A stretch of 64,000 nucleotides of DNA from Symbiodinium natans (GCA_905221605.1 CAJNDS010002597.1:62001-126000); one strand, 5' to 3'. Shown: positions 31,380 to 43,302, counted from the stretch's first letter. Notes: generated by a model not told the origin, from the sequence alone. A program made the numbers and translations.

Positions 31380-32255
31380 TCAGGAACCCAACCACCCCCC
31401 TCCCGCCTGGGCAGTTGAGGGCCACTTGCCCATGATGCAGCCGAGCTTTGCACCGACGGCCATGTGGAGCGTCGCAGGCGCATTCTCGAACTCCAGAACT
31501 CGGTCTACCTGCTTGAGGGTTGCAAGGCGCAACTTGCTTGTTGTACGACCGAAGGATGACGAGAACATTTAGTTCTGAGGTGATGACTCCTCTCGTTTTT
31601 TCGTGCGTGGATGAACTCCTCGATGTTCGGATCTTTCTCGACAGTCACCTGATGCATCGAAGCACTAGCTTGACCCACTCCTGACCAGTCGGCACAACAG
31701 CCCATGCCGCGAACAAGCCCTGAGTTCGTCGCCGTGTTTCCGGTGTTCCTTCAAACTCCAGAGGCAGCGGTTGTTGCGGCCTCGGGTCAGCAAGGCATAG
31801 CAAGACGCTAGTTTCTTCGACCATTGAATCATGCCTGGCTCGGAATCGCTCGGCTCATGGCATATGAGCTTGCCGCCGACTTTCATCGCTGCAACTTCAG
31901 AAATGCGCTGGTCTTTGGAGAGACCTGGAGAACGCGTCGGCCCAGCACTATGCCAGGACGCACCACGCATCCCGCACATTTCGCAATTCTTTCGGCAAAT
32001 GCCAGGCTGCTAGGTATAATGAACGCTATCCTTCTGCTAAGTGAGCTCTGAAAGCTCAGCCTGCCTGACCGAATCTTCGATGGTCGTCTGCAACTTGCAA
32101 CCGCAGGTGGATCTTTCGCCAATGGTGTCTTGCGAAACTCATCTCATCGACAGGAACTTCGGCATCATGTTCGCGAGTGTCGCGGCGCCTGAGCTGCTTG
32201 CATAAGAGCCACATTCGGAAGACCGTGTAAATGAAGTCATGTGAAGATGTCATGG
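31380..32255 (-). CDS. unidentified exons
   Basis: FIYTVFRMWLLCKQLRRRDT then DEMSFARHHWRKIHLRLQ (32240-32065), ISEVAAMKVGGKLICHEPSD to RCLWSLKEHRKHGDEL (31910-31720), VGQASASMHQVTVEKDPNIE (31690-31600) and LKQVDRVLEFENAPATLHMA to KLGCIMGK (31530-31425). All share strand and codon use and may be one gene. No domain recognised. Confidence 0.4.
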
Positions 32256-32628
32256 AGATTCTTGGAGAGCCCGCTTCAGAAGAACCCTCAGCCCCTGACC
32301 TCCAGCGCCTTTAGTCGAGGCAGATCAGATCCTTGCAGCTCACGAAGCTAACAGCTAACAACTAGCTCTAGATCCGGACACAGATGCTAACATTGCACAA
32401 TCGCACTGTGCAGCTCCCTACAGGCCCTACTGCATAGGGACGTGATGCCTCGACGAGGTCGATGGCAAGCGCTGGCGCAGGAGCTGCCTGCCTCGTTAAG
32501 CAACGCAGAACAAGTTCAAGAACTGTCGGGAAGGTAGTTGTCTTCTATCACAGACTACGTCAGCTAACACAAACGCTGCTCCGCCTGAAACAACCCCCGG
32601 AGATGCTGGGATTGGCCCTTAGCCTTTG

Positions 32629-33020
32629 CTAAACCGGCAGGCGATCTGGCTCGTGAGCGCGCCTGTTCTGCAGATCAGTGGTGTCGGCTGCTTCTTCCAC
32701 TGTCAGCGGGTGGTAGTCCTTCGCAACGGCAATCTCACTGGACACGGCACATACCAAGACCGCAGACTCCACGAATCCCCAGCAGGAATCCCTGTCCTTC
32801 CAGCTCCCATCGAGGTTCATTGGGACGTTGTCCATCCTCGGGCCTATGCCAACTCCTCGTCTCCCACCATTCCAATTTCCTCCTCCTGCAGACATCAACT
32901 CTTGATGGAGGTTCCCACACAGACAGGTAGGTGTATCGTGGTTTGAGCAAACAAGGATCAGCAGAGCCCGTGCACACACTGAAGAACTGAACCGGTGCGA
33001 AGATGCGCCAAGTGAAGTCT
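32629..33020 (-). CDS. unidentified exon(s)
   Basis: An open stretch reading ELMSAGGGNWNGGRRGVGIG to DGSWKDRDSCWGFVESAVLV and KDYHPLTVEEAADTTDLQ, a good candidate exon on the minus strand. A short upstream hydrophobic segment (CARALLILVC) may be a separate exon. Function unknown. Confidence 0.35.
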
Positions 33021-33174
33021 TCGTTTGCAGCCGCGGCACTTCGCGCGAAGAAGCCGCTGTGTCGATTCCTGTTCGGGTGCTGCTTGACACAAGAGGTTCT
33101 GGTTGCCCTACAAGAGGAGTCTCATCTCATCCCCGCAGCACAATCTCCACACAATTCATGCCTGGGAAGATGGT

Positions 33175-33365
33175 CAACCTAAACCCTAAACCCTAAACCC
33201 GAAACCCGAAACCCGAAACCCCATTCAATATGAGAAAACTTCGTCATTCTGTCTCGAGCTGCCGGAATTGCTGGCGCAAAACCCACCAAGAGTCCTCCTC
33301 CTCAACCCTACACCCTCAACCCTAAACCCTAAACTCTAAACCCTAAACTACCCTAAACCGTCCTC
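33175..33365. repeat. two telomere-like clusters
   Basis: CCCTAAA/CCCGAAA units at 33178-33225 and 33305-33358. Confidence 0.8.
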
Positions 33366-33524
33366 CTCTCGTCTTTCAGCGCCTCTTCAGGATCCGTTCC
33401 TTAAAGTCCAACTTGGTGTTTTGGGTTTAGGGCTCAGGATTCAAGGTCTAGGATTTAGGACGTAGGGCCGGTTTAGCGTTTCTAGAATACTGGATCTGGA
33501 TGGCTGGGCCAAATCTCACCAGCT

Positions 33525-33905
33525 AGCTGCAAACAGGGGTCTCTGAAGCAAAGCAAGGCGATTGGCAGCAGCTTTGTTGATGGTCTCCGGAACATCCTGA
33601 ACAAGCGAAGCAGCCTGCAAGATTCGAATTTTCTGTGTCATTTACATGGCTACTCGCGGGTCGATGCTTGAGTTTTGAATGATTCTTGCTCGCAGCATTT
33701 TGGTCAGGAGTCTCAAACAAGCAAGATTTCGCGAATTGGAACCCCGGCCAATAACCTACCACACAGGTTGAGAGCAGGAGTACCCAAAGGGACATTCTTT
33801 TCCAAGAAGAGGCTTGGGAATAGTGCATGCGTCCTGACCCAGGAGCTTGAGCAGGGTGGACAATTCCTGTGCCTGGCTGACAACTGCTTTCCCGGTGGGA
33901 CTTAG
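33525..33905 (-). CDS. unidentified helical exons
   Basis: VVSQAQELSTLLKLLGQDAC (about 33880-33810) and AASLVQDVPETINKAAANRL then ALLQRPLFAAS (33617-33525, acceptor CTTGCAG, donor GTGAGA). Helical; family unknown. Confidence 0.4.
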
Positions 33906-34586
33906 GGTTTGGGAGTTTGGGGTTTAGGGTCTCAGGGACTCCAAAAACTGATTCCAGGATTGTTAAGTAACCTACCCAAACAAGGTCTGGGGGGGTTCTA
34001 GGTAGGGCTATACAGGCAGCCCTTCAAAACAAGGCAGCAACTTCCCAGTTTAGGGTTCAGGGTTCAGTGCAAACCGCACCCATGCTCGGGAGCTAGAATT
34101 CACCATGCAGGCGATTCAGCCAAGCAGTTTCGAGCCGCGACCCTCCCGGCGCCTGAAGCAAATCCTCCTTGCGGAAGCGGGGCAACAGTATTATCTCTGC
34201 TTGCATGAGTCATGTGGGGTGCAGAAGCTGTTGTCCTTTAAAGCTGCCTTTAAGAGTCTTCAGCCCTCTCTCTACGCAACTCAAGAATTCCGAAACGCCG
34301 GTGGCATTCTCTCGGTGTGGGGAGGCGGGGGGGGTTAAGGCTTGGAGGTTCCATCCCAAGGGCTCCTGGCAGAGGAAAGTCAGGGCTGATCCCGGCCCGC
34401 TTGCCCGAGCAGCAAGGCGGATTCTCTGCCTTGGGGGGTTGGGAGGGGGCTGGGGAGGGAGGGAGGGGTGGTGGGGGAACATTACTAGGAAACCATCAGT
34501 TGGCATTCTTAGGAGAACCTTGATGGTTTGGCAGGTGTGGGATGCCTTCGGGTCTGGGCCATGTTCCGCGCCTAGAGACCTGCAAG

Positions 34587-34982
34587 CTAAAGCCAGGCAG
34601 AGTGCACGAAAAGGCAGCCACCAGTCCAAGCGTGATCGCCAAGGCGCAAGTACTCCAAAGTAGATGTGGGCATGTCGTAGTTGACCAGCCACTTCACCTG
34701 CCGCACCCAGCCACAAAGCGTGAACCCTGGGGATCTCGAACGATCCCTCATGCCCCAATCCCTGGAATTCGAGCGAATCGGAAACATCTCTGGACCCCGC
34801 ACGGCCTTCGGAAACTCGAAGCCGCGCCCGAGCATGGTCGTGGCCTTCTCTTCCCACGTTCCGCCACTCGAGGCAATGTCACTGTCAAAGGTTCTCCCTC
34901 GCTCTGCCAAGCTCTTTTTGTCTTCTGAGATCAAAGGACGGCTCTTTGCCGAAGGCACGCGTCAACTCTTTGGACTCGGCGC
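34587..34982 (-). CDS. unidentified long exon
   Basis: Reads TWEEKATTMLGRGFEFPKAV, then RGPEMFPIRSNSRDWGMRDR and VRQVKWLVNYDMPTSTLEYL RLG-type sequence, a balanced alpha/beta composition. It lies just 3' of a family B element at 34992-35092. No family recognised. Confidence 0.4.
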
Positions 34983-34991
34983 TTGAGAACT

Positions 34992-35092
34992 ATATGGGGG
35001 TGTACGAAAATCGGGGACCCCCACGAAAGATCCCTGAATAGTATAAGGACCCCAATGAGGTATCCCCAACTTCGGAAACCCCCATATACATG
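34992..35092. mobile_element. family B element with near-perfect ends
   Basis: ATATGGGGGTGTACGAAAATCGGGG at the left and TTCGGAAACCCCCATAT at the right; inner aaggaccccaatgaggtatcccc. The ATATGGGGGT termini pair over 10 bp. Confidence 0.75.
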
Positions 35093-35639
35093 CTGGTGTC
35101 ACATGCGATGCTTAAAAACGGGCTTGCAACGTGGATGAGCAATCACGCACGAAGCTTTCAGAATTTCAGAGCAACGGGCGCGCGCCTTCCACTACGTTCG
35201 CATCTCCATGGGTGAGTACTTGGTACTGGCACCCGCATCAGACGTGGCATCTGGCGATGGATCACTCGCACCTGGGTACTTAGCCCCCGTGGCATCTGGC
35301 GATGGAGCACCAGCACCTCACAGACTCAAACATGTTGGCTGCTAAAGGCTCATGCCGGCGTCCCTGAATCTTCCGCCCGCATTCTACTTGCTTTGCAGAG
35401 CCAAACTTCAACCTGTTGCCAACACCTAACGCCGATCCTAACAACGCAACGTCTAACAACGATGGCAGTCAAACTCGAAAAATCTCTAACAATCGAAGCC
35501 AAATAGACCACTGAAGAGTCATGCAAAGTAACATACATCTCACAACAGGGTCCCAGACCGAAGTCTTGATTTCGAGCAGAGGAATAGGTGCGGGCATACT
35601 GCCGCGATTGCACACCCTGACCCAACCCCCCCTACACCC

Positions 35640-35800
35640 TCATGCCCTAAACTAGTCTTCTTTCCGAGAGCCCGACCATCCCCTGCAGGAGGACGCCGCG
35701 GTGTCGGAAAAGTGTCAGGACCAGCGGGGTACCGTTTCAGCTGCTTGGCCACCGTCTGCAGCTCCTGTGGGTACAACAGCTCCGCCCATGCCGCAGCCCC
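35640..35800 (-). CDS. unidentified exon
   Basis: WAELLYPQELQTVAKQLKRY then PAGPDTFPTPRRPPAGDGRA, ending near 35655. Plausible coding exon, no family recognised. Confidence 0.35.
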
Positions 35801-35839
35801 AAAACCCCTGCACCACTCGCTCTCGATAACCCCCCCGCC

Positions 35840-36170
35840 AGTATGTACAATACTACATTCTACTATACTGTATTAGATATCTTATATGACATCATAATAT
35901 ATTCTGTGATATTGTACCACAATATATTATAATTATTATAATTATAATACATAACTATTGTACTGTCTTGCATTGTCTTGTATTCTCTTGTCTTGTATTG
36001 TATTGTATTGGATTGTACTGTATTGTACTATGTTCATGACATTATTTTATACTATAGCATATTATAAGTCATTTTGTTAGAATGTATATATACATGTATA
36101 TACATATATATATATATAATCACATTATACTGCATTACATTACACTACATACTTTTATTCGGAAATTAGA
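35840..36170. repeat. AT-rich degenerate tract
   Basis: TATTGTAC/TAATAT-type sequence with no coding signal, leading into the GT microsatellite. Confidence 0.8.
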
Positions 36171-36185
36171 ATGTGTGTATAGATG

Positions 36186-36575
<390 letters not shown>

Positions 36576-36629
36576 TTTATCTATTTTCTACATGTCTATA
36601 TGTGTATATACATACATCTCAGGTTATAC

Positions 36630-38960
36630 CTCTACTTAAAACCCCAAGGCCAACTTCTAAAGGCTTCACAAGTCTCCTGGAGGACGGTCTCCTGACGCTG
36701 ATCGACCTCACACCGCCCATTGCTGCCACTTGAGAACCGTTTGCTTTTACACAACTTGGCTTGCAATGAACCAGAGCTGCTGCATGCACGATGCTGGGGG
36801 TTGCGGAGTAGGGCAGGGATGCTGGGCACGACTCCTCCGCTTCATCCAGACGAGCCACGCTCGCGCGCATCGCACCCACTTCGCTCGCAACCTTGGCCTG
36901 GGCGCTCTCGACCTTTGCGAGACCTCAAAGCCAATGGCCACACTGCAAACGTTGTGTTGTTGCTGCACAGCATGTTCCAGGTTGTTTCGCCGCCCTCAGA
37001 AGTGGGTGTTGGTTTCTGCAACATGCGGTAACTTGTGGCAACATGTGGCCACCTGCGGCAGCACGTGCTGCGTCATGCTTCAAGACTTCGACATGCCTGA
37101 GTCCGTAGGTTCAACGCAAGTAGACTTCAGCCAAAGCAGCGCTGCTCCAGAGTCTCTGCTTTGTCAGCCAACTCCTTCACACCTCGGCCACTCTCCATGC
37201 TCGCCCACAGAGAAAAAAATTGGGAAGGACATGATGTAAATCCACCTGAATCCCCTCCCCCTAATATTAAAACCCCCCCCCTGCCCCTTCATATTAAACC
37301 CATATACTATAATATGGTGCGTCCCAGGCGCTCTCTTCTGTAGCAAGGCCCTGCGGGCCCTGGGCGATCAGCGTTCGCCGAGTCGCCGGAGGCGCGTCCT
37401 CCATATTACTGGCGGGTGGCCTCTCCTGGGGCGGCACGTCCGCGCATTCAATGCCATCGAGCCGGGAGCTTAGGCTTTCCATCTTTGCCTCAGCAAAAAC
37501 AAGATAAACCGGGCAGCCTCCGTCAAGAACAGGAGTCCCTCCGAGCCCTAAACCCTAAACCCCTAAACCCCTTTCTCAGATTCTGAAAGTGTGCGGCCCA
37601 GAGGCTGAAAGCCTCTGCACCTCGTCCTGCATCTTGACGGAGGCCTCTCTTTCAGCCTGTCGCTGCTCTCACACCACCTGCCTTGAGCATGGAAACCCGA
37701 AACCCCAAACCCTAAACCCTAAAGGCTGAGCAGCCTCCAGCGCTTCGATCCGTGCCCGGAGACTCATCAGAATGGCTGCGTCTCCAAATACCGGAGCGAC
37801 TTCCGCCTCCTGAGATTCGGTAATTTGTTGATGCTCCGGTTCAAGGTCTGATAGGGTTTAGGGTTTAGGGTGAAGGGTTAGGGTTTAGGGTTTAGGGTCC
37901 AGGGTTTAGGATTTTCCGAAGCCCGTCCTTGTTGGAGAAACCGCCATCGTCCTGAGCATCCGCGGTCGTCAACCGCACGTCGTTCGGCGAGGCACTTTCA
38001 GCCAGAGCCTCAACCAGAAAACGCATGTGATCAGAGGGCCAATGAGCCTTCCGTGGCACTCGCCGCAAGCTTGGGTGAGTTTGGAATGGTGGTTTACGAA
38101 AATAGGGCACCCCCAAATAGTAGGATCCCCTTAGAATAAGGACCTCAATAGGCATCCCCACTATCGAAACCCCCAGATGTCACAAGCAACTGCTCGCCTT
38201 CTGCACCTGCTCAGCACTGCCCAACTCCAACTCTCCACTGCGCAGTCCAACAAGGACCCCTACTTGGAGGTTCATGAGAACTTGTAATCCCAATCGTAAG
38301 CCTAGTTATAAGCTACTAAGAGGTCTTATAGGGCATGTAAGTACAGCCATATTTGGGGTTGTAAGTGCCCTAAACCCAAAACCCTAAACCCTAAACCCTA
38401 AACCCTAAACGAACCTCCAAGTATCAACGCGAATCTCCCCTTTTCAGGGCAAGCCTTGGCTTCGGCCTGCATCTTCCGGATGTGGAGTCTGTGGGGCTTC
38501 GGGAGGAAGTACCACCTCAAGGCAGTTTAGGGTTCAGGGTTTAGGGTTTAGGGTTTAGGGTTTAGGGTTTAGGGTTCAGGGTTCAGGGTTTAGGGTTTAG
38601 GGTTTAAGGGGCCTTTCCGGAACACTTGCAGGAGGCTTTCAAGGCCCTTTCAGTGGGGCTTTCAGGGGGCTTTAGGGCTTAAGGGGCTTTCAGGGGGGCT
38701 TTCAAGGGGCTTTCAGGGCATTACAGCGGCTTACAGGGCGTGATCATGCGTGATCCTTCGCAGATTCACAGGCGGGACACTCCAGAAAGGATCGACGTCG
38801 CCGGATGTCAAAGTATGCAAGGAGGTCCTTGACATGAACCGTCTGTCCCAGGGCCATCAGATTTGCAAACTGACCTCGGGAAGAAGCCAACTGCTTCATT
38901 TGGCAATGCATAGCCCGCACGTTGTGCTCGAACTTCATTGCAACTGCATTCTGAAGAAAG
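36630..38960 (-). CDS. coiled-coil protein, multi-exon
   Basis: Exons in order: NAVAMKFEHNVRAMHCQMKQ onward (38956-38750), WYFLPKPHRLHIRKMQAEAK to RFALILGGS (about 38510-38411), GELELGSAEQVQKASSC (38237-38184), LRRVPRKAHWPSDHMRFLVE to TTADAQDD (38069-37950), LEPEHQQITESQEAEVAPVF to LRARIEALEAA (about 37845-37735), EREASVKMQDEVQRLSA (about 37675-37610), AKMESLSSRLDGIECADVPP onward (about 37485-37330), ESGRGVKELADKAETLEQR (about 37190-37130) and VESAQAKVASEVGAMRASVA RLDEAEE-type sequence (about 36930-36850). Frames continue across junctions that replace two unusual introns (38410-38238 and 38183-38070). Heptad-like Leu/Ala/Glu spacing suggests a long coiled coil; partner unknown. The gene probably starts further upstream. 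Confidence 0.65.
38070..38183 (-). mobile_element. family B element forming a whole 114-bp intron
   Basis: Donor GTGACATCTGGGGGTTTCGA, acceptor AACTCACCCAAG. Removing it joins ...KASSC-F-LRRVPRK... in frame (TT plus C). The element body is the family B core (gggcaccccc, ggatcccctt, aaggacctc, gcatcccc). Confidence 0.75.
38238..38410 (-). other. 173-bp intron that starts inside a telomere-like array
   Basis: Donor GTTTAGGGTTTAGGG directly after the exon end ..CTTGGAGGTTC; acceptor CTGCGCAG. The exon end TACTTGGAGGTTC has a perfect 13-bp inverted copy inside the intron at 38270-38282. Frame continues GGS to GELELG. Confidence 0.65.
38525..38610. repeat. TTTAGGG/TTCAGGG array in an intron
   Basis: About 11 units; the gene-strand intron ends CCCTAAACTGCCTTGAG before the WYFLPKP exon. 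Confidence 0.85.
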
Positions 38961-38984
38961 AACAAGAAGATGCATGCTAGTTTG

Positions 38985-39236
38985 AGTTCAGGGTTCAGGG
39001 TTCAGGGTTCAGGGTTCAGGGTTCAGGGTTCAGGGTTCAGGGTTCAGGGTTCAGGGTTCAGGGTTCAGGGTTCAGGGTTCAGGGTTCAGGGTTCAGGGTT
39101 CAGGGTTCAGGGTTTAGGGTTTAGGGTTTAGGGTTTAGGGCTTAGGGTTTAGGGGTTTAGGGTTTAGGGTTTAGAAGCTTAGGGTTTAGGGGTTTAGGGT
39201 TTGGGGTCTGGGGTTTGGGGTTTGGTGTTTAGGTTC
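38985..39236. repeat. homogeneous TTCAGGG array followed by TTTAGGG units
   Basis: About 18 perfect tandem TTCAGGG units (38986-39112), then about 15 TTTAGGG-type units with GGG length variants. Confidence 0.95.
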
Positions 39237-39440
39237 TCTCTTCTTCTTCTTCTTCTTCTTCTTCTTCTTCTTCTTCTTCTTCTTCTTCTTCTTCTTCTTC
39301 TTCTTCTTCTTCTTCTTCTTCTTCTTCTTCTTCTTCTTCTTCTTCTTTCTTCTTCTTCTTCTTCGTCTTATTCTTCTCCTTCTTCTTCTTCTCCTTTTTC
39401 TTCTCCTTCTTCTGCTCTCTATCTCTCTCTCTCTCTCTCT
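39237..39440. repeat. CTT microsatellite and CT tract
   Basis: About 40 CTT units, interrupted by cttattcttctcc, ending in a (CT)n run. Confidence 0.97.
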
Positions 39441-39444
39441 GCAG

Positions 39445-39745
39445 GTCTACCGGGCCGCTGCTGCGTACCGGATCATTCTCGTCAGCATCGACGTGCCCTT
39501 CGTCTGCCATCTGCCTGGTCAGTTTCTGGATAGATTGCCCCTGACTGAGCGTCATGTTCAACACTTGACCTGAGCATGCCGTACACGTGGTCTCCGAACT
39601 TGTCCTTGGACCGCGTCGACTTGAACTTCGCTGGCTCAGAACAACAACCCCGCCGAGCGCGTGCCACACGACCCACAACGAGCAACTGAGCCTGCGTCCC
39701 CAATGCTGTCCAAGTAAGGAGTGGGCTCAGAAGTCGTGCAAGCAA
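39445..39745 (-). CDS. unidentified exon(s)
   Basis: SEPAKFKSTRSKDKFGDHVY (about 39650-39590) and, in a second frame after a possible intron, LNMTLSQGQSIQKLTRQMAD then EGHVDADE (about 39565-39480). Polar and helical, on the same strand as the coiled-coil gene to the left and possibly its 5' exons. Confidence 0.35.
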
Positions 39746-39869
39746 TTATCTTCCGCAGCTCCGCTTTCAGCCGCTCTTCGGCGATGCCTGCACAACAGCG
39801 TACACCACATCTCGGGACAGGCGTTCAGACTTGCAGCCCGCACCCTCTGTTCGTACATTCTGAAGATAC

Positions 39870-40007
39870 TCTATATATATATATGTATATTAATATGTAT
39901 ATACATCGTACAATATGGCATATATATATATATGTGTATATATATTTATATATTATACATACACACACACATACATACATACATACATACATACATACAT
40001 ACATACA

Positions 40008-40039
<32 letters not shown>

Positions 40040-40060
40040 GATATATATATATATATACTT
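39870..40060. repeat. TATA and (TACA)n microsatellite
   Basis: About 18 tandem ATAC units at 39958-40036 with flanking AT dinucleotides. Confidence 0.95.
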
Positions 40061-40429
40061 CAAAACAAATAAAGGCCTTGGCTTGTTGAGCTGCGAAGTG
40101 TCGCTAGGGCCATGGAGTCCGAGATCAGCCGCAGGCCGAGCTGTGCAACCCGCGTGGGGAGCTTGAAGGTCTGAGCAGAGCACAGCACATGTCAGCTTTG
40201 GGTGCAATCTCATATCATATCGTACATACTGGATACCATGTCTGTACCACATACTGCATACTACGAAGAGAAGTACATAGATCGTACGCCACCACCCAAA
40301 CGCTACAGTCAGGTCTGAAAGCATTTCAAAGTATATGAAACCTAGTTTTCAATCTTTTGGGGGGTACCATATATACAAAAACAAGAATATATATATATAT
40401 ATGTGTGTGTATAGCTGCATTAAATAGGT

Positions 40430-41150
40430 GGTATCTTCGACCGTATCAGGACAGGGGCCTCCTCAGTTGCCCGCTTGTACACGGAAGAGAGGGGGCCGAG
40501 GCACGTGGTGGCGAACATCAGTGTGACTGCCTGCGGCACCTTGAGAAGTACCTAAGGGAGGGCAGGCAAAGCGGTGTAGGGTTTACGGTTTAGGGTTTAG
40601 GGTTTAGGGTTTAGGGTTTAGGGATCTGCACAAAACGAGAAGGAACCTGCATCCGCACAATCCATTGCAACCAAAGCAACGAAAAGGGACACCAGGTTTA
40701 GCAATATGGCAGACAATGAAGGCATCCTGTGATGACTATTTCCTCTGCCGGTGTCTATGCGAAATCGCACTTTTGACTGGAGGGTGTCCAGGATGCCATC
40801 CGTCTGTTGGCCAACCGCCATGCTTTGCAGCTGCTCAACTGTCATGATGCAAAGCGGAACGTCGGGCGTCGGCGCGACATAGGTAAAGTTCTCCCAATTG
40901 AGCGCACTTGAAAGATCATAACCTGAAGCAATTCAATCAACTTCCAGAACCACATGCAGTCTGATTGACTTCAAGCCCGTGCTACTTTCGCTCTCTGCTC
41001 GCCCAAGGAGCCATCATTGTAGCAATTAACTTCGGCATAAAACTCGCCTCCGCGCATGAGGGTCTCCATGTTCCACTCGCGCCCAGCGACGTTCAACTGA
41101 AGGGAGCAGTTTGGGAACCGGAAGGCTTACCATGCCATGAGACGTTAAAT
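40430..41150 (-). CDS. unidentified membrane protein, partial
   Basis: FRFPNCSLQLNVAGREWNME then TLMRGGEFYAEVNCYND (about 41130-41010), YDLSSALNWENFTYVAPTPD onward with VEQLQSMAVGQQTDGILDTL and the hydrophobic SAILLNLVSLFVALVAMDC (40932-40645), and after a GC-AG intron VLLKVPQAVTLMFATTCLGP LSSVYKR-type sequence (about 40555-40440). NWENFT and NCYND suggest an extracytosolic domain with Cys, followed by two hydrophobic segments, as in ligand-gated or polycystin-like channels, but the family is not identified. The intron contains CCCTAAA repeats (40578-40625). Confidence 0.5.
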
Positions 41151-41739
41151 AGCATTTAGTCTCATTTTATACTCTGTATTATGATTCTGATTATTATAAT
41201 TATTGCAACCAAGACACAATGTCCGGCGGTGTCAACAGGACCTTGCGATCCGTCCCTCAAGATATGTTGGGGTTTGAATGGGGGACTCTTTGTTGGAGTT
41301 CCTATAGTAGGGATGAAAGCACTTGGAGGTAAAGACAGGGTGCCGCTCTGTTGGGAAATGCAAACCTTGGCGGACGAAATGAACCCTAGCAGGGTTTGTG
41401 GCTCCTTTATCTCTTAAAAGGGATTGTAGTAGAATAGGGTATATGATGACCCCAATTTTAGGGTTCATGTGGTCCCCTATGGACCTCCACATGTGGCCAG
41501 TTGCTATAATAAGGATTATAGTACTTGGGGTAATTGATTGATGGCAGTATCTCGACGACTCGACGTCGGGGCGAGTGATCGGGGTAGAGATAGAGTTGAC
41601 AGTGCTCTCCAGACTCGCTTGCACCTTAACCTGGTTTAGGGTTTAGGATTTAGGTTTGAGTGCTTTGAGGTTTGGTCCAGGCTGTGAGCGATGCCATGCT
41701 CTCTACACAGCCTCTTATCGAGTAGAATGTGCCCCTTCC

Positions 41740-42660
41740 TCCTCCTGCCAGGAATGTTGGTGTCATCTCGGAGAATTTCGGGCGAAACCTTTCAACTAAG
41801 CAGCGAAAAGCCGAAGAAGCACTGCTAATTGTGTCAATACCCGATCAAGCTGAACGAAGCCTCCTGCCTCTGCCTTACCCGCAGGACATTTATTGCTGCC
41901 ATGCCATGTGTCTACTCAAAACCGTTTGTCACCTGCCCGAGAAAAAGCAAAATGAACTGTGGTCTTGCCCAGCACTGCTACATAAGGCGGCCCAGGTCGT
42001 GCGCATCGGAATGCTGGTGCCTTCTCGTGCGGAGCAAAGAAGTGTTTCACCTCCTCCTTTCCGTTGATGACGGCCTCATGACATGTATGGTCTCTTCGTA
42101 CTGAACCCTAAACCCTAAGCCCTGAACCCTGAAACCCTAAGCCCTAAACCCTAAAACCCCAGAACCCTAAACCCATCATATAGAGGACCACCTCCGAAAG
42201 TTCTCCCGAGAGGCTGTGTAGGCATCCTGTTGACCCTTGCGACCGGTCGCCGACTCGTACAGCCCGAAGAAATACCTCGGGAATTTGCTGAGAAGAGCAG
42301 GGTCTAGGGTTTAGGGTTTATAGGGTTTAGGGTTTAGGGTGTAGGTTTAGGGTTTAGGGTTTAGGGGTGCTTCAGAAACGCCTGCAGTTGTTTATTGTTC
42401 TTGAAGCTCAGCGCCTACATGTATGCACACACGCGTGCTTTGATCACATAGCGGAACGCTTTGGACCATGTGGGCCGCGATTCTTACTGTTCTCTTGCCG
42501 GGGGGCGGTGCTGACTGAGTCATCTGGAAAATGTAGGTGAACTCAATGCGCGCGTATCGGATAATCGGGTGGAGCAGTATATACATCGGAGAAACATTGC
42601 CCGAAATCAAGCCTGCCGAACAGATTGGCCGTGATTACGATATTTTTCCTGCACACAGCC
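41740..42660 (-). CDS. unidentified exons
   Basis: ISGNVSPMYILLHPIIRYAR then IEFTYIFQ (42605-42525), LSFKNNKQLQAFLKH (about 42410-42365), KFPRYFFGLYESATGRKGQQ DAYTASRENFRRW-type sequence (about 42290-42190) and EEVKHFFAPHEKAPAFRCAR PGPPYVAVLGK-type sequence (about 42060-41925). Telomere-like arrays at 42105-42170 and 42298-42365 lie between the exons. Function unknown. Confidence 0.4.
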
Positions 42661-42722
42661 TGCAACACCCAGTTACCGCGCCTCGCCCTATTGCCGTGAA
42701 GGGAATGATGGTGAGCGTACGG

Positions 42723-42960
42723 CTACCTGCCACGGCAGCATACAAGGGATCGGGGCAGCATTGAGAGGCCGACTTCCAACCATCCGCCTGACTGCTCAAA
42801 GTTGGCAGGTGGCATGAAGCAAGAGGGGTCCAGGGCCCCACCCAAGGGACACAGGCGAGTGCCTCGGGAATGAACTCTGCTCTCGCTTTGTGCTGTCCGA
42901 CTGAAGAACAATGAGACGTGGGCAAACTCATCTAGTGCAATTGATTCGAACACATACCTT
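42723..42960 (-). CDS. unidentified exon
   Basis: Open frame FESIALDEFAHVSLFFSRTA, later CFMPPANFEQSGGWLEVGLS. Plausible exon of the gene to its left or right. Confidence 0.3.
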
Positions 42961-43084
42961 TGTGCTGTACACTGAACGTGCTGGTTGATCTCCTGCAGTA
43001 TGCTTTCCCACCTGCTCCTAAATCCATGGTGTGGCTTTGGCTTGGTATTGCAGCGTTTCACAAAACCATATCTCATGCGCGCAC

Positions 43085-43302
43085 ACTCACACAACCACAA
43101 CCACAAACCACTAACCGCAAATAACAAGCCACAAACAACAAACCACAATTAACAACCACAAACGACAAACAACAACCACAACCACAAGCGACAAACCACA
43201 AACCCCGAACCAAACCACAAACCACGAACCAAAACCACACACCACAAACCATAAACCACAACCACAACCACAACCACAACATCAGAGAGAGAGAGAGAGA
43301 CT
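43085..43302. repeat. AACCACAA-type degenerate repeat and (GA)n
   Basis: About 190 bp of ACCACAAACC units then a GAGAGAGA run at 43284-43300. Confidence 0.9.

Noticed and set aside
34210-34857. 215-codon minus-strand frame
   Set aside because: Proline-rich composition, a different frame from the better exon at 34587-34982 that overlaps it, and no splice support.
39201-39678. Poly-Leu / poly-Glu frames
   Set aside because: CTT microsatellite read in different frames; only the flanking 39480-39650 part is a candidate exon.
41430-41545. Further family A or B element
   Set aside because: Some shared words (tagggat, ggggtaatt, ataaggattatag) but no paired termini could be defined.
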